This document shows, piece by piece, positions 25,207 through 34,505 of a DNA stretch of 64,000 bases. Under the pieces are notes generated by a model. It searched no databases. It worked only from the letters and a program-made list of their open reading frames with translations, and was not told where the DNA came from. The translations under genes and the position numbers were made by a program. Position 1 is the stretch's first letter, and each line of letters opens with the position of its first letter. Origin of the DNA: JANXLS01 sp038227045 (GTDB taxonomy: Bacteria; Planctomycetota; SZUA-567; H5-PLA8); contig JBBRQD010000014.1 of assembly GCA_038227045.1 (NCBI GenBank), forward strand, positions 14,920 to 78,919. The letters are read 5' to 3'.

Positions 25207-26214
25207 ATGAGCGCAGAACCCATTACCCAGCAAGCCTCCGAATTTCGCGAGATGTTTCAGAAACTCCGCGATGAAGTCGGCAAAGTCATGGTCGGCCACA
25301 AAGAGATCGTCGATGGCGTGCTGACCTGCATTTTCGCGGGCGGTAACTGCCTGCTCGAAGGCGCGCCCGGATTGGGCAAGACGCTGCTGGTCCGCACACT
25401 GGCGCAGTGTCTCAATCTGCATTTTTCGCGGATCCAATTCACGCCCGATCTGATGCCCGCCGACATCATCGGCACAAACATCGTCACCGAATCTGAAGGC
25501 GGCCGGCGCGAGATGAAATTTCAGCCGGGCCCGATCTTCGCGCAAATCGTCCTCGCCGACGAAGTCAACCGCGCCACGCCCAAGACACAGTCCGCGCTGC
25601 TGGAAGCGATGCAGGAACATTCCGTCACCGTCGGCCGCAGCATCTATAAACTCGAGCAGCCCTTCTTTGTGCTCGCGACGCAAAATCCAATCGAACAGGA
25701 AGGCACTTACCCGCTCCCGGAAGCGCAGCTCGATCGCTTTCTGTTTAAATTGAACGTGGGCTATTCGGATCGCGCCGATCTCGCCGAAGTGCTGCGCCGC
25801 ACGACCGAGACCGCCAAGAACGAAGCGTCTCAAGTCATCGATGGCCCTTCGCTGCTGCGCTACCGGACGTTCGTACGCCAAGCGCTGGTCGCGCCGCCGG
25901 TCCTGGATTTCGCGGTGCGCCTGACGCTGGCCACGGTCCCGAACGGCGAATTTGCCACTGAGGCAACGAACAAATACATCCGTTTCGGCGCGTCGCCGCG
26001 CGGCGCGCAAGCGCTGATCCTGGCCGCGAAAATCCGCGGGCTGCTAGATGGCCGCTACCACGCGAGCTTCGAAGACATCGTCGCCGTTGCGCTGCCGTGC
26101 CTGCGGCACCGCATCATTTTGAACTTCGAGGCCGAAGCCGAAAACATCAGCCCCGACGAAGTGGTGAAGGAGATTTTGAAGAGCGTGCCGAAGCAGTACG
26201 AAGAGGCGGCGTGA
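25207..26214 (+). CDS. MoxR-family AAA+ ATPase
   Basis: A protein of 335 residues. Walker A GAPGLGKT is at 52-59, Walker B IVLADE at about 114-119, and EVNRATPKTQSALLEAMQEHSVTVG is the MoxR helix-2 insert region. FFVLATQNPIEQEGTYPLPEAQLDRFLFKL is the sensor 1 and arginine-finger stretch, and FGASPRGAQAL is sensor 2. It is a cytoplasmic chaperone-like ATPase that normally works with VWA and DUF58 proteins. The VWA gene is upstream in the same run. The start ATG 25207 follows GAGGA by about 6 bases; the frame open upstream overlaps the Uma2 gene. Confidence 0.95.
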   Translation: MSAEPITQQASEFREMFQKLRDEVGKVMVGHKEIVDGVLTCIFAGGNCLLEGAPGLGKTLLVRTLAQCLNLHFSRIQFTPDLMPADIIGTNIVTESEGGRREMKFQPGPIFAQIVLADEVNRATPKTQSALLEAMQEHSVTVGRSIYKLEQPFFVLATQNPIEQEGTYPLPEAQLDRFLFKLNVGYSDRADLAEVLRRTTETAKNEASQVIDGPSLLRYRTFVRQALVAPPVLDFAVRLTLATVPNGEFATEATNKYIRFGASPRGAQALILAAKIRGLLDGRYHASFEDIVAVALPCLRHRIILNFEAEAENISPDEVVKEILKSVPKQYEEAA

Positions 26215-26216
26215 AA

Positions 26217-26243
26217 ATTGTAGGGCCGAAACGGCCCTACAAT
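26217..26243. terminator. Bidirectional terminator / perfect hairpin
   Basis: ATTGTAGGGCCG (26217-26228) pairs exactly with CGGCCCTACAAT (26232-26243) across an AAA loop. It sits between the convergent moxR and propeller genes, and CTTCTTT follows on the + side. The GTAGGGCCG arm resembles the GTAGGACGG repeat class. Confidence 0.75.
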
Positions 26244-26248
26244 CTTCT

Positions 26249-27175
26249 TTACTTCAATCCCTTCTCTCCCGGATCGATGACGTGAATTTCATGCACGCCG
26301 CCGTTCTTTCCGGTCTTGAACGTCCAGACCACTTTCTTATCTGGCGTGACTTCCAGCGCTTTTACCAGATCCGCTTTGCCCGCGCCGTAACTGCAAATCA
26401 CCGTGTTTCCATTCGCGAGGCGTTGCGCGCCGCAGGGATCGTTTAGCAGCGGCGTGGGCAGATCTTTGTTCGTCAATTGCCAGACGATTTTTCCGTCCTT
26501 GTCGAATTCGACGACCATGTTGCCGTGCGTGCAGTTGACCAGCGTATTGCCGTTTTCCAAGCGAATGGCGGTGAACGGCCAACTGTCTTTCGGGTCTTCC
26601 GGCGTCTTGAATTCAGCGACAACCGTGCCGTCCGCTTTGTACTCTTTCACCGCGTGATCGAGCAGGTGCGGCACGAGATAATTTCCGTTCGGCAGTTTCC
26701 GCGCCATGCGCGTCTGCATGTGCGCGTTGGGAATCTGGCATTTCAGCGCGAATTCCACCGCGATCTTTCCCTCGCGCGTGATCTCCATCAACTTGGGAGT
26801 CGGTCCGCCTTCGGTCATCACGATGTTGCCGTTTTCAAGCGGCTGTACCGAATGCACTTCTTTCTGCGAACCTTTGAATTCGAAGACCGTCTTGCCTTCT
26901 TTGTCCACTTCAACGATCGCGCCGCCGGGATAGTTTCCGCCCGCGCTGACAGACATCAGCAAATTTCCGTTTGGCATCATCCAGCCGTCGCGCGTGCCGT
27001 GCGGATATTTCCACGTTACCGTGCTGTCTTTGCCGACGATATACGTCTCTCCGCCGAAGACGACAAACGTGTGCGTAACTCCCGTCTCCGATTCCTGCTT
27101 CATCGCCGGCGCATCGCCGCAAAACGCACTCACCGACACCACAACCATTAGTAACGGAACCGCCCACATTCGCAT
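26249..27175 (-). CDS. Secreted beta-propeller protein
   Basis: A protein of 308 residues. A Sec signal peptide (MRMWAVPLLMVVVSVSAFCGD) is followed by about six blades built on WMMPNGNLLMSVS, VHSVQPLENGNIVMTEG, TRMARKLPNGNYLVPHL, FTAIRLENGNTLVNCTHGNMVVEFD and GAQRLANGNTVICS. The L-x-NGN-x-L pattern is that of arylsulfotransferase/PQQ-like propellers, but no catalytic residue is evident. It is the last gene of a three-gene operon after the PSD1 and DUF1501 genes (53-base gap) and is likely exported with them. Start ATG 27175 has AAGGGA 7 bases upstream. The open frame continuing to 27727 overlaps DUF1501 and is not coding. Confidence 0.82.
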   Translation of the reverse strand: MRMWAVPLLMVVVSVSAFCGDAPAMKQESETGVTHTFVVFGGETYIVGKDSTVTWKYPHGTRDGWMMPNGNLLMSVSAGGNYPGGAIVEVDKEGKTVFEFKGSQKEVHSVQPLENGNIVMTEGGPTPKLMEITREGKIAVEFALKCQIPNAHMQTRMARKLPNGNYLVPHLLDHAVKEYKADGTVVAEFKTPEDPKDSWPFTAIRLENGNTLVNCTHGNMVVEFDKDGKIVWQLTNKDLPTPLLNDPCGAQRLANGNTVICSYGAGKADLVKALEVTPDKKVVWTFKTGKNGGVHEIHVIDPGEKGLK

Positions 27176-27228
27176 CGCTTGTCCCTTTTTAATTTTGTGA
27201 TTCTTCGCATAGTTGCGAGAGAAAATAA

Positions 27229-28662
27229 TTATGCCAGAACCTGCTTGATCACATTCCCGAAAACGTCCGTCAGCCGCATGTCGCGCCCGCCCCAGCGGTA
27301 GGTCAGCTTGGTGTGCTCCATGCCCATCAAGTGCATCATCGTGGCGTGCAGATCGTGCATCTGCAATTTGTTTTCGACGGCCTTGTAGCCGTATTCGTCG
27401 GTGGCTCCGAAGACGGTTCCAGCCTTGACGCCGCCGCCGGCCATCCAGACTGAAAATCCAAACGGATTGTGATCGCGGCCATCGCTGCCTTGCGCGAACG
27501 GCGTCCGGCCGAATTCGCCCGTGAAAACGACCAGCGTCGACTCGAGCAGCCCACGCGATTTCAAATCTTTCAACAGTCCGCCGATGGGTTGATCGACCGC
27601 GCGCGCATTGTCCGCGTGGCCTTTCTTCAGTCCGCCGTGCTGATCCCAGCGATCCCCTCCGGTTGCGGGGCAGGTCAGCTCGACGAAGCGCACGCCGCTT
27701 TCCACGAGTTTGCGCGCGATCAGGCATTCCATTCCGAACGTGCGCGTCTGCGGAAATTGCGCGTCGAGTCCATACAGTTTTTTCGTCGCGTCGCTTTCGC
27801 TCTTGAGGTCCATTAGTTCCGGCACGGCGGTCTGCATTTTGAACGCCAGTTCGTAATTGGCGACGGCGGACTCCAGCGCGTCTTCGTGGCCAATCTTCTC
27901 GAGCAGCGCGGCGTCGAGCTTCGCCATGAGATCGAGTTTTTTGCGCTGCTGTCCCGGGCGCGCTTCGGAGGGTTTGATGTTGGCGAGCGGTTCAGCATCC
28001 GGCTTGAAAATCGAGCCTTGATAGGACGCGGGCAAAAAGCCGCTGTTAAAATTGTCGAGGCCGCCAGGCGGAATCAAACCGCCGTTGAGCACCACGAAGC
28101 CCGGCAGATTGCGGTTCTCGCTGCCCATTCCGTAACCGAACCACGCGCCCATGCTCGGTCGCCCCTGCTGCCCGTTGCCGGTGTGCAGGAAATAATTCGC
28201 GCTGGTGTGCTCGGAAAAATTCGACGTCATCGACCGAATCACGCAAAGTTCGTCGGCGCTTTCGGCGATGTATGGAAAAAGATCGCTGACCCAAATGCCG
28301 CTCTTGCCGTATTGCTTGAACGCCCAGGGGCTGCCGAGCGTGTTGCCGTTGTTGTTGAACTGCGTCGGCTCCATTTTCATTTTGAACGGCTGGCCGTTTT
28401 CCTTCGTCAGCAGCGGCTTGGGATCAAAGCTGTCAACCTGTGAAACGCCGCCGTCCATGTAGAGAAAAATGATGCTTTTTGCTTTCGCGGGAAAATTCGT
28501 GGGCTTGGGCGCGTAAGCGTCGGTCCGTTTCGATTCGCCGGCGAAACTCGATTGCGGCGTACCGAACAAGCCGGCGAATGCCACGGCACCGAAACCGGTG
28601 GCGCAGCGCTCGAGCATTTGACGGCGGGAAATGGGAGGGTGGGCGAAGCGATTACAGTGCAT
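27229..28662 (-). CDS. DUF1501 family (sulfatase-fold) Tat-exported protein
   Basis: A protein of 477 residues. The Tat signal is ISRRQMLERCATGFGAVAFAGLFG (twin Arg at about 13-14). The body has the alkaline-phosphatase/sulfatase-like DUF1501 motifs: SIIFLYMDGGVSQVDSFDPKP, HTSANYFLHTG, GGDRWDQHGGLKKGHADNARAVD, VVFTGEFGRTPFAQGSDGRDHNPFGFSVWMAGGGVKAGTVFG, and DLHATMMHLMGMEHTKLTYRW. This protein is nearly always encoded next to a PSD1/PSCyt protein in planctomycetes and verrucomicrobia, as here. Its reaction is not known. The start is ATG 28662. Confidence 0.95.
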   Translation of the reverse strand: MHCNRFAHPPISRRQMLERCATGFGAVAFAGLFGTPQSSFAGESKRTDAYAPKPTNFPAKAKSIIFLYMDGGVSQVDSFDPKPLLTKENGQPFKMKMEPTQFNNNGNTLGSPWAFKQYGKSGIWVSDLFPYIAESADELCVIRSMTSNFSEHTSANYFLHTGNGQQGRPSMGAWFGYGMGSENRNLPGFVVLNGGLIPPGGLDNFNSGFLPASYQGSIFKPDAEPLANIKPSEARPGQQRKKLDLMAKLDAALLEKIGHEDALESAVANYELAFKMQTAVPELMDLKSESDATKKLYGLDAQFPQTRTFGMECLIARKLVESGVRFVELTCPATGGDRWDQHGGLKKGHADNARAVDQPIGGLLKDLKSRGLLESTLVVFTGEFGRTPFAQGSDGRDHNPFGFSVWMAGGGVKAGTVFGATDEYGYKAVENKLQMHDLHATMMHLMGMEHTKLTYRWGGRDMRLTDVFGNVIKQVLA

Positions 28663-28707
28663 TTTTGAAAACCTGTTTTCTATTGAAAAAACTTTCGATT
28701 CATCGGC

Positions 28708-31700
28708 CTATTTTACAAACACGAATTCCTTCGCGTTCATCAACACGTGTGCGTAGTCCTTCCACGCCGACAGATCGGTCGCTCCAGATTCCTTCAATTG
28801 TTCGTCGATGAATTCCAGTGCGCCTTTTGTTTCGCTCTCCAGCGGATCGCGGGCGAATGCGGCATGATACATGGTTGCCACGCGCTGAGCTGGATCGACC
28901 GCTTTGTCCGTGAGCACCCGTTTCGCCCACAGCTCGGCTTGTCCCAGCACGAAAGGATCGTTCATCAAAATCAGCGCCTGCGCGGGAACATTCGAGATTG
29001 TGCGGCGGCCCATTGTCGAGAAGGGCGACGGCGTGTCGAAGGCCAGCATCATCGGTGAGAGAAAATTGCGGCGGACGGAAATGTAAATACTGCGCCGGCC
29101 CGCGCCGTCGAGCGGGCCGCTGCCCGGACGCCCGCGGCCTGTCATAAAGGGCGTCAAATGGACGTCGACGCTCGGTCCAAACATGGCCGCATCGAGCCGC
29201 CCGGAGACAGTGAGCATGGTGTCGCGTATGGCTTCGCCTTCGAGGCGCTTGATGCGCTGATGCGCCAGCAATTTGTTATCCGGATCGGCCTTCGCGTCGT
29301 TCGCGGGATTGCTCATCGAGGCCATGCGATAGGCCGACGACAGCATCGTGCGACGAATGGTTTTCTTGATGCTGTAACCGTCCAGAATGAAGCGCTGCGC
29401 GAGAAAATCGAGCAGCTCCGGGTGCGTCGGTTCTTCGCCCAGTTTTCCGAAATTGTCCGTCGAAGGTACGATGCCGCGGCCAAAGAGGTGATGCCAGATT
29501 CGATTGACCATTACACGCGAGAAGAATGGATTCGACGGGTCGACGATGCGCCTCGCCAGTTCCATGCGGCCGCTGCCTTCGCTCGATTTGCTCGGCGCGA
29601 GCACGCTCGGCTCGTTGAGCGCTTCAAGGAAGCGGCGGGGCACGACGGGCCCGGCGAGTTTGGGGTTTCCACGAATGAACACGCACTCGTCCACGCCGTT
29701 GCCGTCGGAGATCGCCGGCACGCGAATGGGCGCCGGAATCGAGGCTTCAACTTCGCGATACTTCTTGACGAGAGCTTCCAGTTCCGGCGAAGGCTGCAGA
29801 TCCAGCATCCCGCTTTCAAGCACCGCGTTGATCAACGACGCATCGCGGCTCGACACGTTTTCACTTTTCGCTTCAACGCGCGTCAATGCGGCGAGCACGT
29901 CTTTGCTGAAACTGTGGACAAGGTCGTTCAGCGAGGCAGGCGCGTCGTGATTGGCGATGTACGCGGCCATCGATGCGAGCGCGTCGGAAGCCTCAGCGGT
30001 CAGGCGTCCGTGTGTGCTGGAAAAATTAATACCGCGCACGGCGATGTGGCCGTCCGGGGTCATTCCGCCGCTTTCTTCGCCTGGAAAAGCGAGCGTCGAA
30101 TCGCTGAATTCAAGGTAAGCTTCGTGGCCCTCCCACATTTTAACGTCGAAGGAGTGCCACTGTTCTTTGTCAGACTTGATATGCCTGGTCAAGCCCCCAT
30201 AAATGGGGCTGCGAATGATGATGAAATTGTCGATTACAACACGGGCAATCGCGCCCTGACCTTTGGCCAGAACATGGATGGATGGCCCTTTGATTTTGAA
30301 CGATTCCGAACGCGCCGTTCCCTGAAGTTTGCGCGAAAGGCCGTCCGAGCCGAACCAGCCGGATTCGCGCAATTCGGCAATGGGCCGGCGCGCTTCAGTT
30401 CCCGGAACGAAACCGGACCCCTTTTGAAACGCGGCTTCTTCAAACGAAATTGCCAGATCCGCATCGGGTGCAACTGTCGGCGGCACACTCAATTCCTTGG
30501 CCTTTTTCTCGAATTCCACGCCCAGTCCCTTCCACTTTTCGGCGAGCTGAACGGGTGGTGTCGATTGAACTCTGAACAGTGGATACAGCGGGTTGGTGGG
30601 TTCGAGCTTTCCAGCCGGTTTGAATTTCTCGAGCGCGGCACCCAATCCTTCCGACGCTTTCTTTTTCAATTCGGGAAGCGCGAGCGCAAAAAGCTGTTTC
30701 TTGAGCTGGGCGAGTTCGTCGGCTTTCGATTGAATGACGCTCTGATTGAGCGCCGCCTGCCGGTAGCGCGAGCTTTTCAGGTAGCCGTACATCGCGTAAT
30801 AATCGGCGGTGGACAGCGCGTCAAATTTGTGATCGTGGCAGCGGGCGCAATTGAGCGTCAGGCCGAGAAATGTTTTGCAGGTGACTTCAATTTCGTTGTC
30901 GAACCGGTCAGCCTGATGCTGGCGGATGTCCACCGGCGAATGCACGTTCTCGCCGAGGAAATAAAACGCTGTGCCGGCCACCGATCCGTTGAGTCCGTCG
31001 GCCGGATTGACGCGCGGCTTTTCGACCAGATCGCCGGCGATGTGTTCGATCGCGAATTGGTCGTAGGGCACATCGGCGTTGAACGCGCGGATGACGTAAT
31101 CGCGGTAGCGGTACACGTTGGGAATCGTGAAATCGAATTCGTGCCCGTAGGATTCGGCGTAGCGCGTCAGGTCGAGCCAATGCCGCGCCCAGCGTTCGCC
31201 GTATTGCGGCGAGGCCAGCAGCCGATCCACGGCTTTTTCAAACGCCTGCGGCGATTCGTCCTTCACGAACGCATCGACATCCTCAGGTTTGGGCGGCAGC
31301 CCGATCAAATCGAAGGTAGCGCGGCGCAGCAGCGTGCGCTTGTCGGCGGCTGGCGCTGGCGCGAGATTTTTGTCGTCCATTTTCTTCAGGACGAACGCGT
31401 CGAGCGGATCGGCGATCCACGCGGCATTTTTCACGGCAGGCGGCGTTTGAGCCGAGAGCGGCTTCCAGGCCCAGTGCGTCGCTTTGCGCTTTTGTAGATC
31501 GAAGGCTTCGACCGCGGCGGCGCCGGTCGCAACCGCCTGCGGCGGACTTTCCTTGGGCCACGGCGCACCCAGCTTCACCCACTGCGTCAGATCGGCAACC
31601 TGCGCGTCGGTGAGTTTGCTGTCCGGCGGCATCTGCAGATCCTGATTCTTGTAGCCGACGGCTTCGATGATTTTGCTTTTTTCGGGCTGCCCCGGGACGA

Positions 31701-31986
31701 GTGCCGGCCCGCTTTCGCCCCCTTTAAGGAAGCCCGCCAGGCTGTCTGCGTAAAGTTTTGCCTTGAGTTTTTTCGCCGACACCGAATGGCAGGAGTAGCA
31801 TTCGCCGGCCAGGAGCGGGCGGATCTTGGTTTCGAAGAAGTGAATGCCGGCTTCGTCGGGAGCGCCGGGTGCGGGAGGCTCGGCCGCCGCCGCTTGCGCC
31901 GTCGCGACAAATGCCAATGCGCAAAGTACGTGGAGGCTTATTAAAACGCGGTGCGTGGCACGTGAAAAAATGCTGAAAAAACTCAA
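28708..31986 (-). CDS. Planctomycete cytochrome / DUF1549-DUF1553 (PSCyt1-PSD1) protein
   Basis: About 1092 residues. Signal peptide, then a PSCyt1 c-type heme domain with CYSCH (about 65-69; FFETKIRPLLAGECYSCHSVSAKKLKA). PSCyt2/DUF1549 follows from about 165 (WIADPLDAFVLKKMDDKNLAPAP, RRATFDLIGLPPKPEDVDAF, WARHWLDLTRYAESYGH, NCARCHDHKFD). A beta-sandwich insert around 500-650 resembles a carbohydrate-binding module. DUF1553/PSD1 lies at about 780-1060 (RVMVNRIWHHLFGRGIVPSTDNFG, NVPAQALILMNDPFVLGQAELWAKRVL). It lies outside the cytoplasm; the role is unknown, but polysaccharide use has been suggested for the family. The start is uncertain: TTG 31986, preceded by GAGGGCGG, gives a clean signal peptide; GTG 32031 is an alternative. 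The frame stays open to 32835 but overlaps yidC. Confidence 0.9.
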   Translation of the reverse strand: MSFFSIFSRATHRVLISLHVLCALAFVATAQAAAAEPPAPGAPDEAGIHFFETKIRPLLAGECYSCHSVSAKKLKAKLYADSLAGFLKGGESGPALVPGQPEKSKIIEAVGYKNQDLQMPPDSKLTDAQVADLTQWVKLGAPWPKESPPQAVATGAAAVEAFDLQKRKATHWAWKPLSAQTPPAVKNAAWIADPLDAFVLKKMDDKNLAPAPAADKRTLLRRATFDLIGLPPKPEDVDAFVKDESPQAFEKAVDRLLASPQYGERWARHWLDLTRYAESYGHEFDFTIPNVYRYRDYVIRAFNADVPYDQFAIEHIAGDLVEKPRVNPADGLNGSVAGTAFYFLGENVHSPVDIRQHQADRFDNEIEVTCKTFLGLTLNCARCHDHKFDALSTADYYAMYGYLKSSRYRQAALNQSVIQSKADELAQLKKQLFALALPELKKKASEGLGAALEKFKPAGKLEPTNPLYPLFRVQSTPPVQLAEKWKGLGVEFEKKAKELSVPPTVAPDADLAISFEEAAFQKGSGFVPGTEARRPIAELRESGWFGSDGLSRKLQGTARSESFKIKGPSIHVLAKGQGAIARVVIDNFIIIRSPIYGGLTRHIKSDKEQWHSFDVKMWEGHEAYLEFSDSTLAFPGEESGGMTPDGHIAVRGINFSSTHGRLTAEASDALASMAAYIANHDAPASLNDLVHSFSKDVLAALTRVEAKSENVSSRDASLINAVLESGMLDLQPSPELEALVKKYREVEASIPAPIRVPAISDGNGVDECVFIRGNPKLAGPVVPRRFLEALNEPSVLAPSKSSEGSGRMELARRIVDPSNPFFSRVMVNRIWHHLFGRGIVPSTDNFGKLGEEPTHPELLDFLAQRFILDGYSIKKTIRRTMLSSAYRMASMSNPANDAKADPDNKLLAHQRIKRLEGEAIRDTMLTVSGRLDAAMFGPSVDVHLTPFMTGRGRPGSGPLDGAGRRSIYISVRRNFLSPMMLAFDTPSPFSTMGRRTISNVPAQALILMNDPFVLGQAELWAKRVLTDKAVDPAQRVATMYHAAFARDPLESETKGALEFIDEQLKESGATDLSAWKDYAHVLMNAKEFVFVK

Positions 31987-32084
31987 TCGTCCGCCCTCTA
32001 AAAAAGGTGTCAACTCATTCCATTGATACACTCGTGGAGGACGGACACTGTCACAATTAAATTGCGAATTTCCGGCGTGTTTTT

Positions 32085-34088
32085 TTATCGTGCTAATTGA
32101 GCAGTCATTTTGGCCGTACCGGCGGGCGGCTGTGAAGTCCCTGAGTCCTTGATCAGGAACTTTTTGATATACCAGCTTTCCAACATGCCCCAGCACGCGC
32201 TCACTGCGAAATAGAGCACCAATCCCGCAGGCATCGAATAGAACATCAGGCTGATGAAGACCGGCATGAACATCATCATCTTGCGGTTCATCTCCTGCTG
32301 CGGATCGTCGCTCTTTTGCTGCTGCGGCTGCATGCGCGTTTGCACGACCGACAACACGATATACAGAATCGGCAGCAGATTGATCGACGTGGGCAGCCAC
32401 GAACTGACATGGGCGAGCCCCGGCATCGAATACAGGTGATCGGGCTGCGACAGATCTTTGATCCAGAGAAATTCGGCGCCGCGCATGTCGAACGCGTGAT
32501 TGAAAATGCCGTACAGCGCTGAGAAGACCGGAATCTGAACGAACATCGGCAGACAACCGGCGGCGGGATTGACACCCGCCTTTTTCATTACATCCTGCTG
32601 CTCCATGGTCATCTTCATCTTCGCTTCGTTGCTCGTCGCGTTCTTGTACTTCTCCTTGATCTTGTTCAATTCGGGCTGCAGTTTCTGCATCTTGCTCATC
32701 GAGACCATCATCTTGCGCTGCAACGGATGCAGGCAGAGTTTGATCAGGATGGTCATCAGCACCACGGCGATTCCGAAGTTGCCGAAGAGATGGTGAAGAC
32801 CCTTGAATACCCACATCATCTGGCGCGCCAGCCAATCGACGCGGGGCCAGCGCCAGTTGAAGGAGTCGAAGAATTGAATCGACATGTTCAGGTGGTAATC
32901 CGATGGCGGGGACATCAGCGGTTTGAGCACGGCCTCGGTTACGTTCAAGTGGTCGTCATCGGCGGGGCCGAGGTAAAGCGCGTATGAATCGGTTCTGACT
33001 GTGCTCTTGTTCAGGACCAGATCCCGGCGATCACCGGCCAAACCAATATTCGGTTCTTCGAAACGTTTATCCGTGGATACATCGTTATTTTGAATGGGCA
33101 ATGCTTTGAGCTTGACAAGCTGATTAGGATCGAGCGAGACGAGCGCCGCCATGAAAAAGCGATTCTTCACAGAAGCCCAAAGATTCTCATTGCGCGCTAA
33201 TGAACGTCCGTCGTCCTCGCTCTTTTTTGCTGCTTCCGGATTGACTTGCAGAACTTCCGGCTCGGCGTTTGATTGGCCTTGGCTACCCGCTTCGCGCGCT
33301 GCAATATGCCCCTGAATCGTCACGCGGGAACCCGCGCCCCCCTTGGGATCTTGCGCTGGCCCATCCAGCAGTATCCCTTGTGGGCCGTAAATTACATAGC
33401 GAAGCTTAACATCCTGCTCCGAACGATTTTCGATCTTCAAATCGCAACGGATGAAGCGTTCGTTCTGAGATACGGTAAAAGTCTTGGTCAACGTGTATTC
33501 CGGAAGCACGAATTCATAGGCGAGGATGCGAATGCCGTTGGCGTCGAACGATCCGGAATCTTTTGGCGTCCAAATGCTGTCGTCCAAAGATTCGACCGGT
33601 TTTCCATCGAGGATCACATTCTTTCCATTGGGCGGATTGACTTCGAATTGCGGAATGCCGAACGTGCGCTTGCCGGGAACGATTTCGGCGAGAATGTCGA
33701 GGCCTTTGCCGTCTTTCTTCGCCGCATCTTCATCGACGCCAACCAGCCGGGCATGTTTCAGCGCCCCGCCTTTTGCACAGAAAACCAGGTCGAGATATTT
33801 GGCCGTTACCGCAATGTCTGGCGTTTCGACGGCTTTTTTCGGTGCCTCGACACTATTCGGATGTTCGGTTTTTCCGTCGCCTTGCTCCGCGAGTTTGGTC
33901 TTATCTTGCGCAGCTTTTATGCGCAGCGACTCATTCTGTTCCTCTTGCACGCGTTGCGCGTCCGCAACTTCCTGCGCGTGTTTTTTGGCCATGTGCATCT
34001 GGCCGAGGACGAGAATGGCGACGGCGACGGCAAGGCCGAGAATGGTTACGGCGTCGAATTTTTTGGGTTCGGACGGATTGGCTGGCAT
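32085..34088 (-). CDS. yidC: Membrane protein insertase
   Basis: A protein of 667 residues of the YidC/Oxa1 family, Gram-negative type. An N-terminal anchor (AVTILGLAVAVAILVLGQMHM) precedes a large periplasmic domain (about 40-430). The Oxa1 core has five helices, including FGIAVVLMTILIKLCLHPLQRKMMVSM, ACLPMFVQIPVFSALYGIFNH in spirit (here GCLPMFVQIP), and INLLPILYIVLSVVQ. The charged coiled segment KMQKLQPELNKIKEKYKN is the cytoplasmic loop. It is longer than the E. coli protein (548), mostly in the periplasmic part. The yidD gene lies 45 bases upstream on the same strand. The start ATG 34088 has no clear ribosome-binding site. rnpA and rpmH are not next to the pair. Confidence 0.95.
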   Translation of the reverse strand: MPANPSEPKKFDAVTILGLAVAVAILVLGQMHMAKKHAQEVADAQRVQEEQNESLRIKAAQDKTKLAEQGDGKTEHPNSVEAPKKAVETPDIAVTAKYLDLVFCAKGGALKHARLVGVDEDAAKKDGKGLDILAEIVPGKRTFGIPQFEVNPPNGKNVILDGKPVESLDDSIWTPKDSGSFDANGIRILAYEFVLPEYTLTKTFTVSQNERFIRCDLKIENRSEQDVKLRYVIYGPQGILLDGPAQDPKGGAGSRVTIQGHIAAREAGSQGQSNAEPEVLQVNPEAAKKSEDDGRSLARNENLWASVKNRFFMAALVSLDPNQLVKLKALPIQNNDVSTDKRFEEPNIGLAGDRRDLVLNKSTVRTDSYALYLGPADDDHLNVTEAVLKPLMSPPSDYHLNMSIQFFDSFNWRWPRVDWLARQMMWVFKGLHHLFGNFGIAVVLMTILIKLCLHPLQRKMMVSMSKMQKLQPELNKIKEKYKNATSNEAKMKMTMEQQDVMKKAGVNPAAGCLPMFVQIPVFSALYGIFNHAFDMRGAEFLWIKDLSQPDHLYSMPGLAHVSSWLPTSINLLPILYIVLSVVQTRMQPQQQKSDDPQQEMNRKMMMFMPVFISLMFYSMPAGLVLYFAVSACWGMLESWYIKKFLIKDSGTSQPPAGTAKMTAQLAR

Positions 34089-34133
34089 GTAAATGTGTTT
34101 TGAAGAACGGCGTTAATATGCTTAGGCCGTGCG

Positions 34134-34421
34134 TCATTCTCCTTCTTTGTTTTGATCCGACACAGGCGGCACCGGATCATGCCCGCCTTTGCACAACGGC
34201 TGGCAGCGAGCCAGACGGCAAACCGCCAGCCACCAGCCTTTAAAAAAACCGTGCTTCTCGATAGCCTCCAGCGCATAATGCGAGCAACTGGGCGTAAACC
34301 GGCAATGCCCGCCCAGCGCCCACGCCAGAGTGACTTGGTAGACGCGAATCGGAAACATGCCAATTCGACGCGTCAACGACACTCGTTTAACAGGTTCTGT
34401 AGCGCTCGGCTGGCTGTCCAT
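34134..34421 (-). CDS. yidD: Membrane protein insertion efficiency factor
   Basis: A protein of about 95 residues. The family core is RVYQVTLAWALGGHCRFTPSCSHYALEAIEKHGFFKGWWLAVCRLARCQPLCKGGHDPVPP. The C-x4-PSCS and GGHDPVP patterns are diagnostic, and the amphipathic N-terminal helix associates with the inner membrane. It assists Sec/YidC insertion. It precedes yidC, as is usual. ATG 34421 (MDSQPSATEP) is chosen over TTG 34448; neither has a good Shine-Dalgarno. The N-terminus before RVYQ is longer than in E. coli. Confidence 0.93.
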   Translation of the reverse strand: MDSQPSATEPVKRVSLTRRIGMFPIRVYQVTLAWALGGHCRFTPSCSHYALEAIEKHGFFKGWWLAVCRLARCQPLCKGGHDPVPPVSDQNKEGE

Positions 34422-34505
34422 GCAAATCTCAGTCCGCTGCAATCGCAAAATCCGAATAAAAGTATAGTTCGGCGCGAGGGGAATACAATATAGAAGGGGG
34501 GCTGT

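Noticed and set aside
29158..31497. A 779-codon open frame on the + strand antisense to the PSD1 gene
   Set aside because: Its translation is Arg/Phe/Val-rich without domains. High G+C opens the antisense frame of a real gene.
31987..32835. Upstream extension of the PSD1 reading frame by 283 codons
   Set aside because: It overlaps yidC in another frame, and its translation is Arg/Glu-rich and unlike any domain. A signal peptide begins at 31986.
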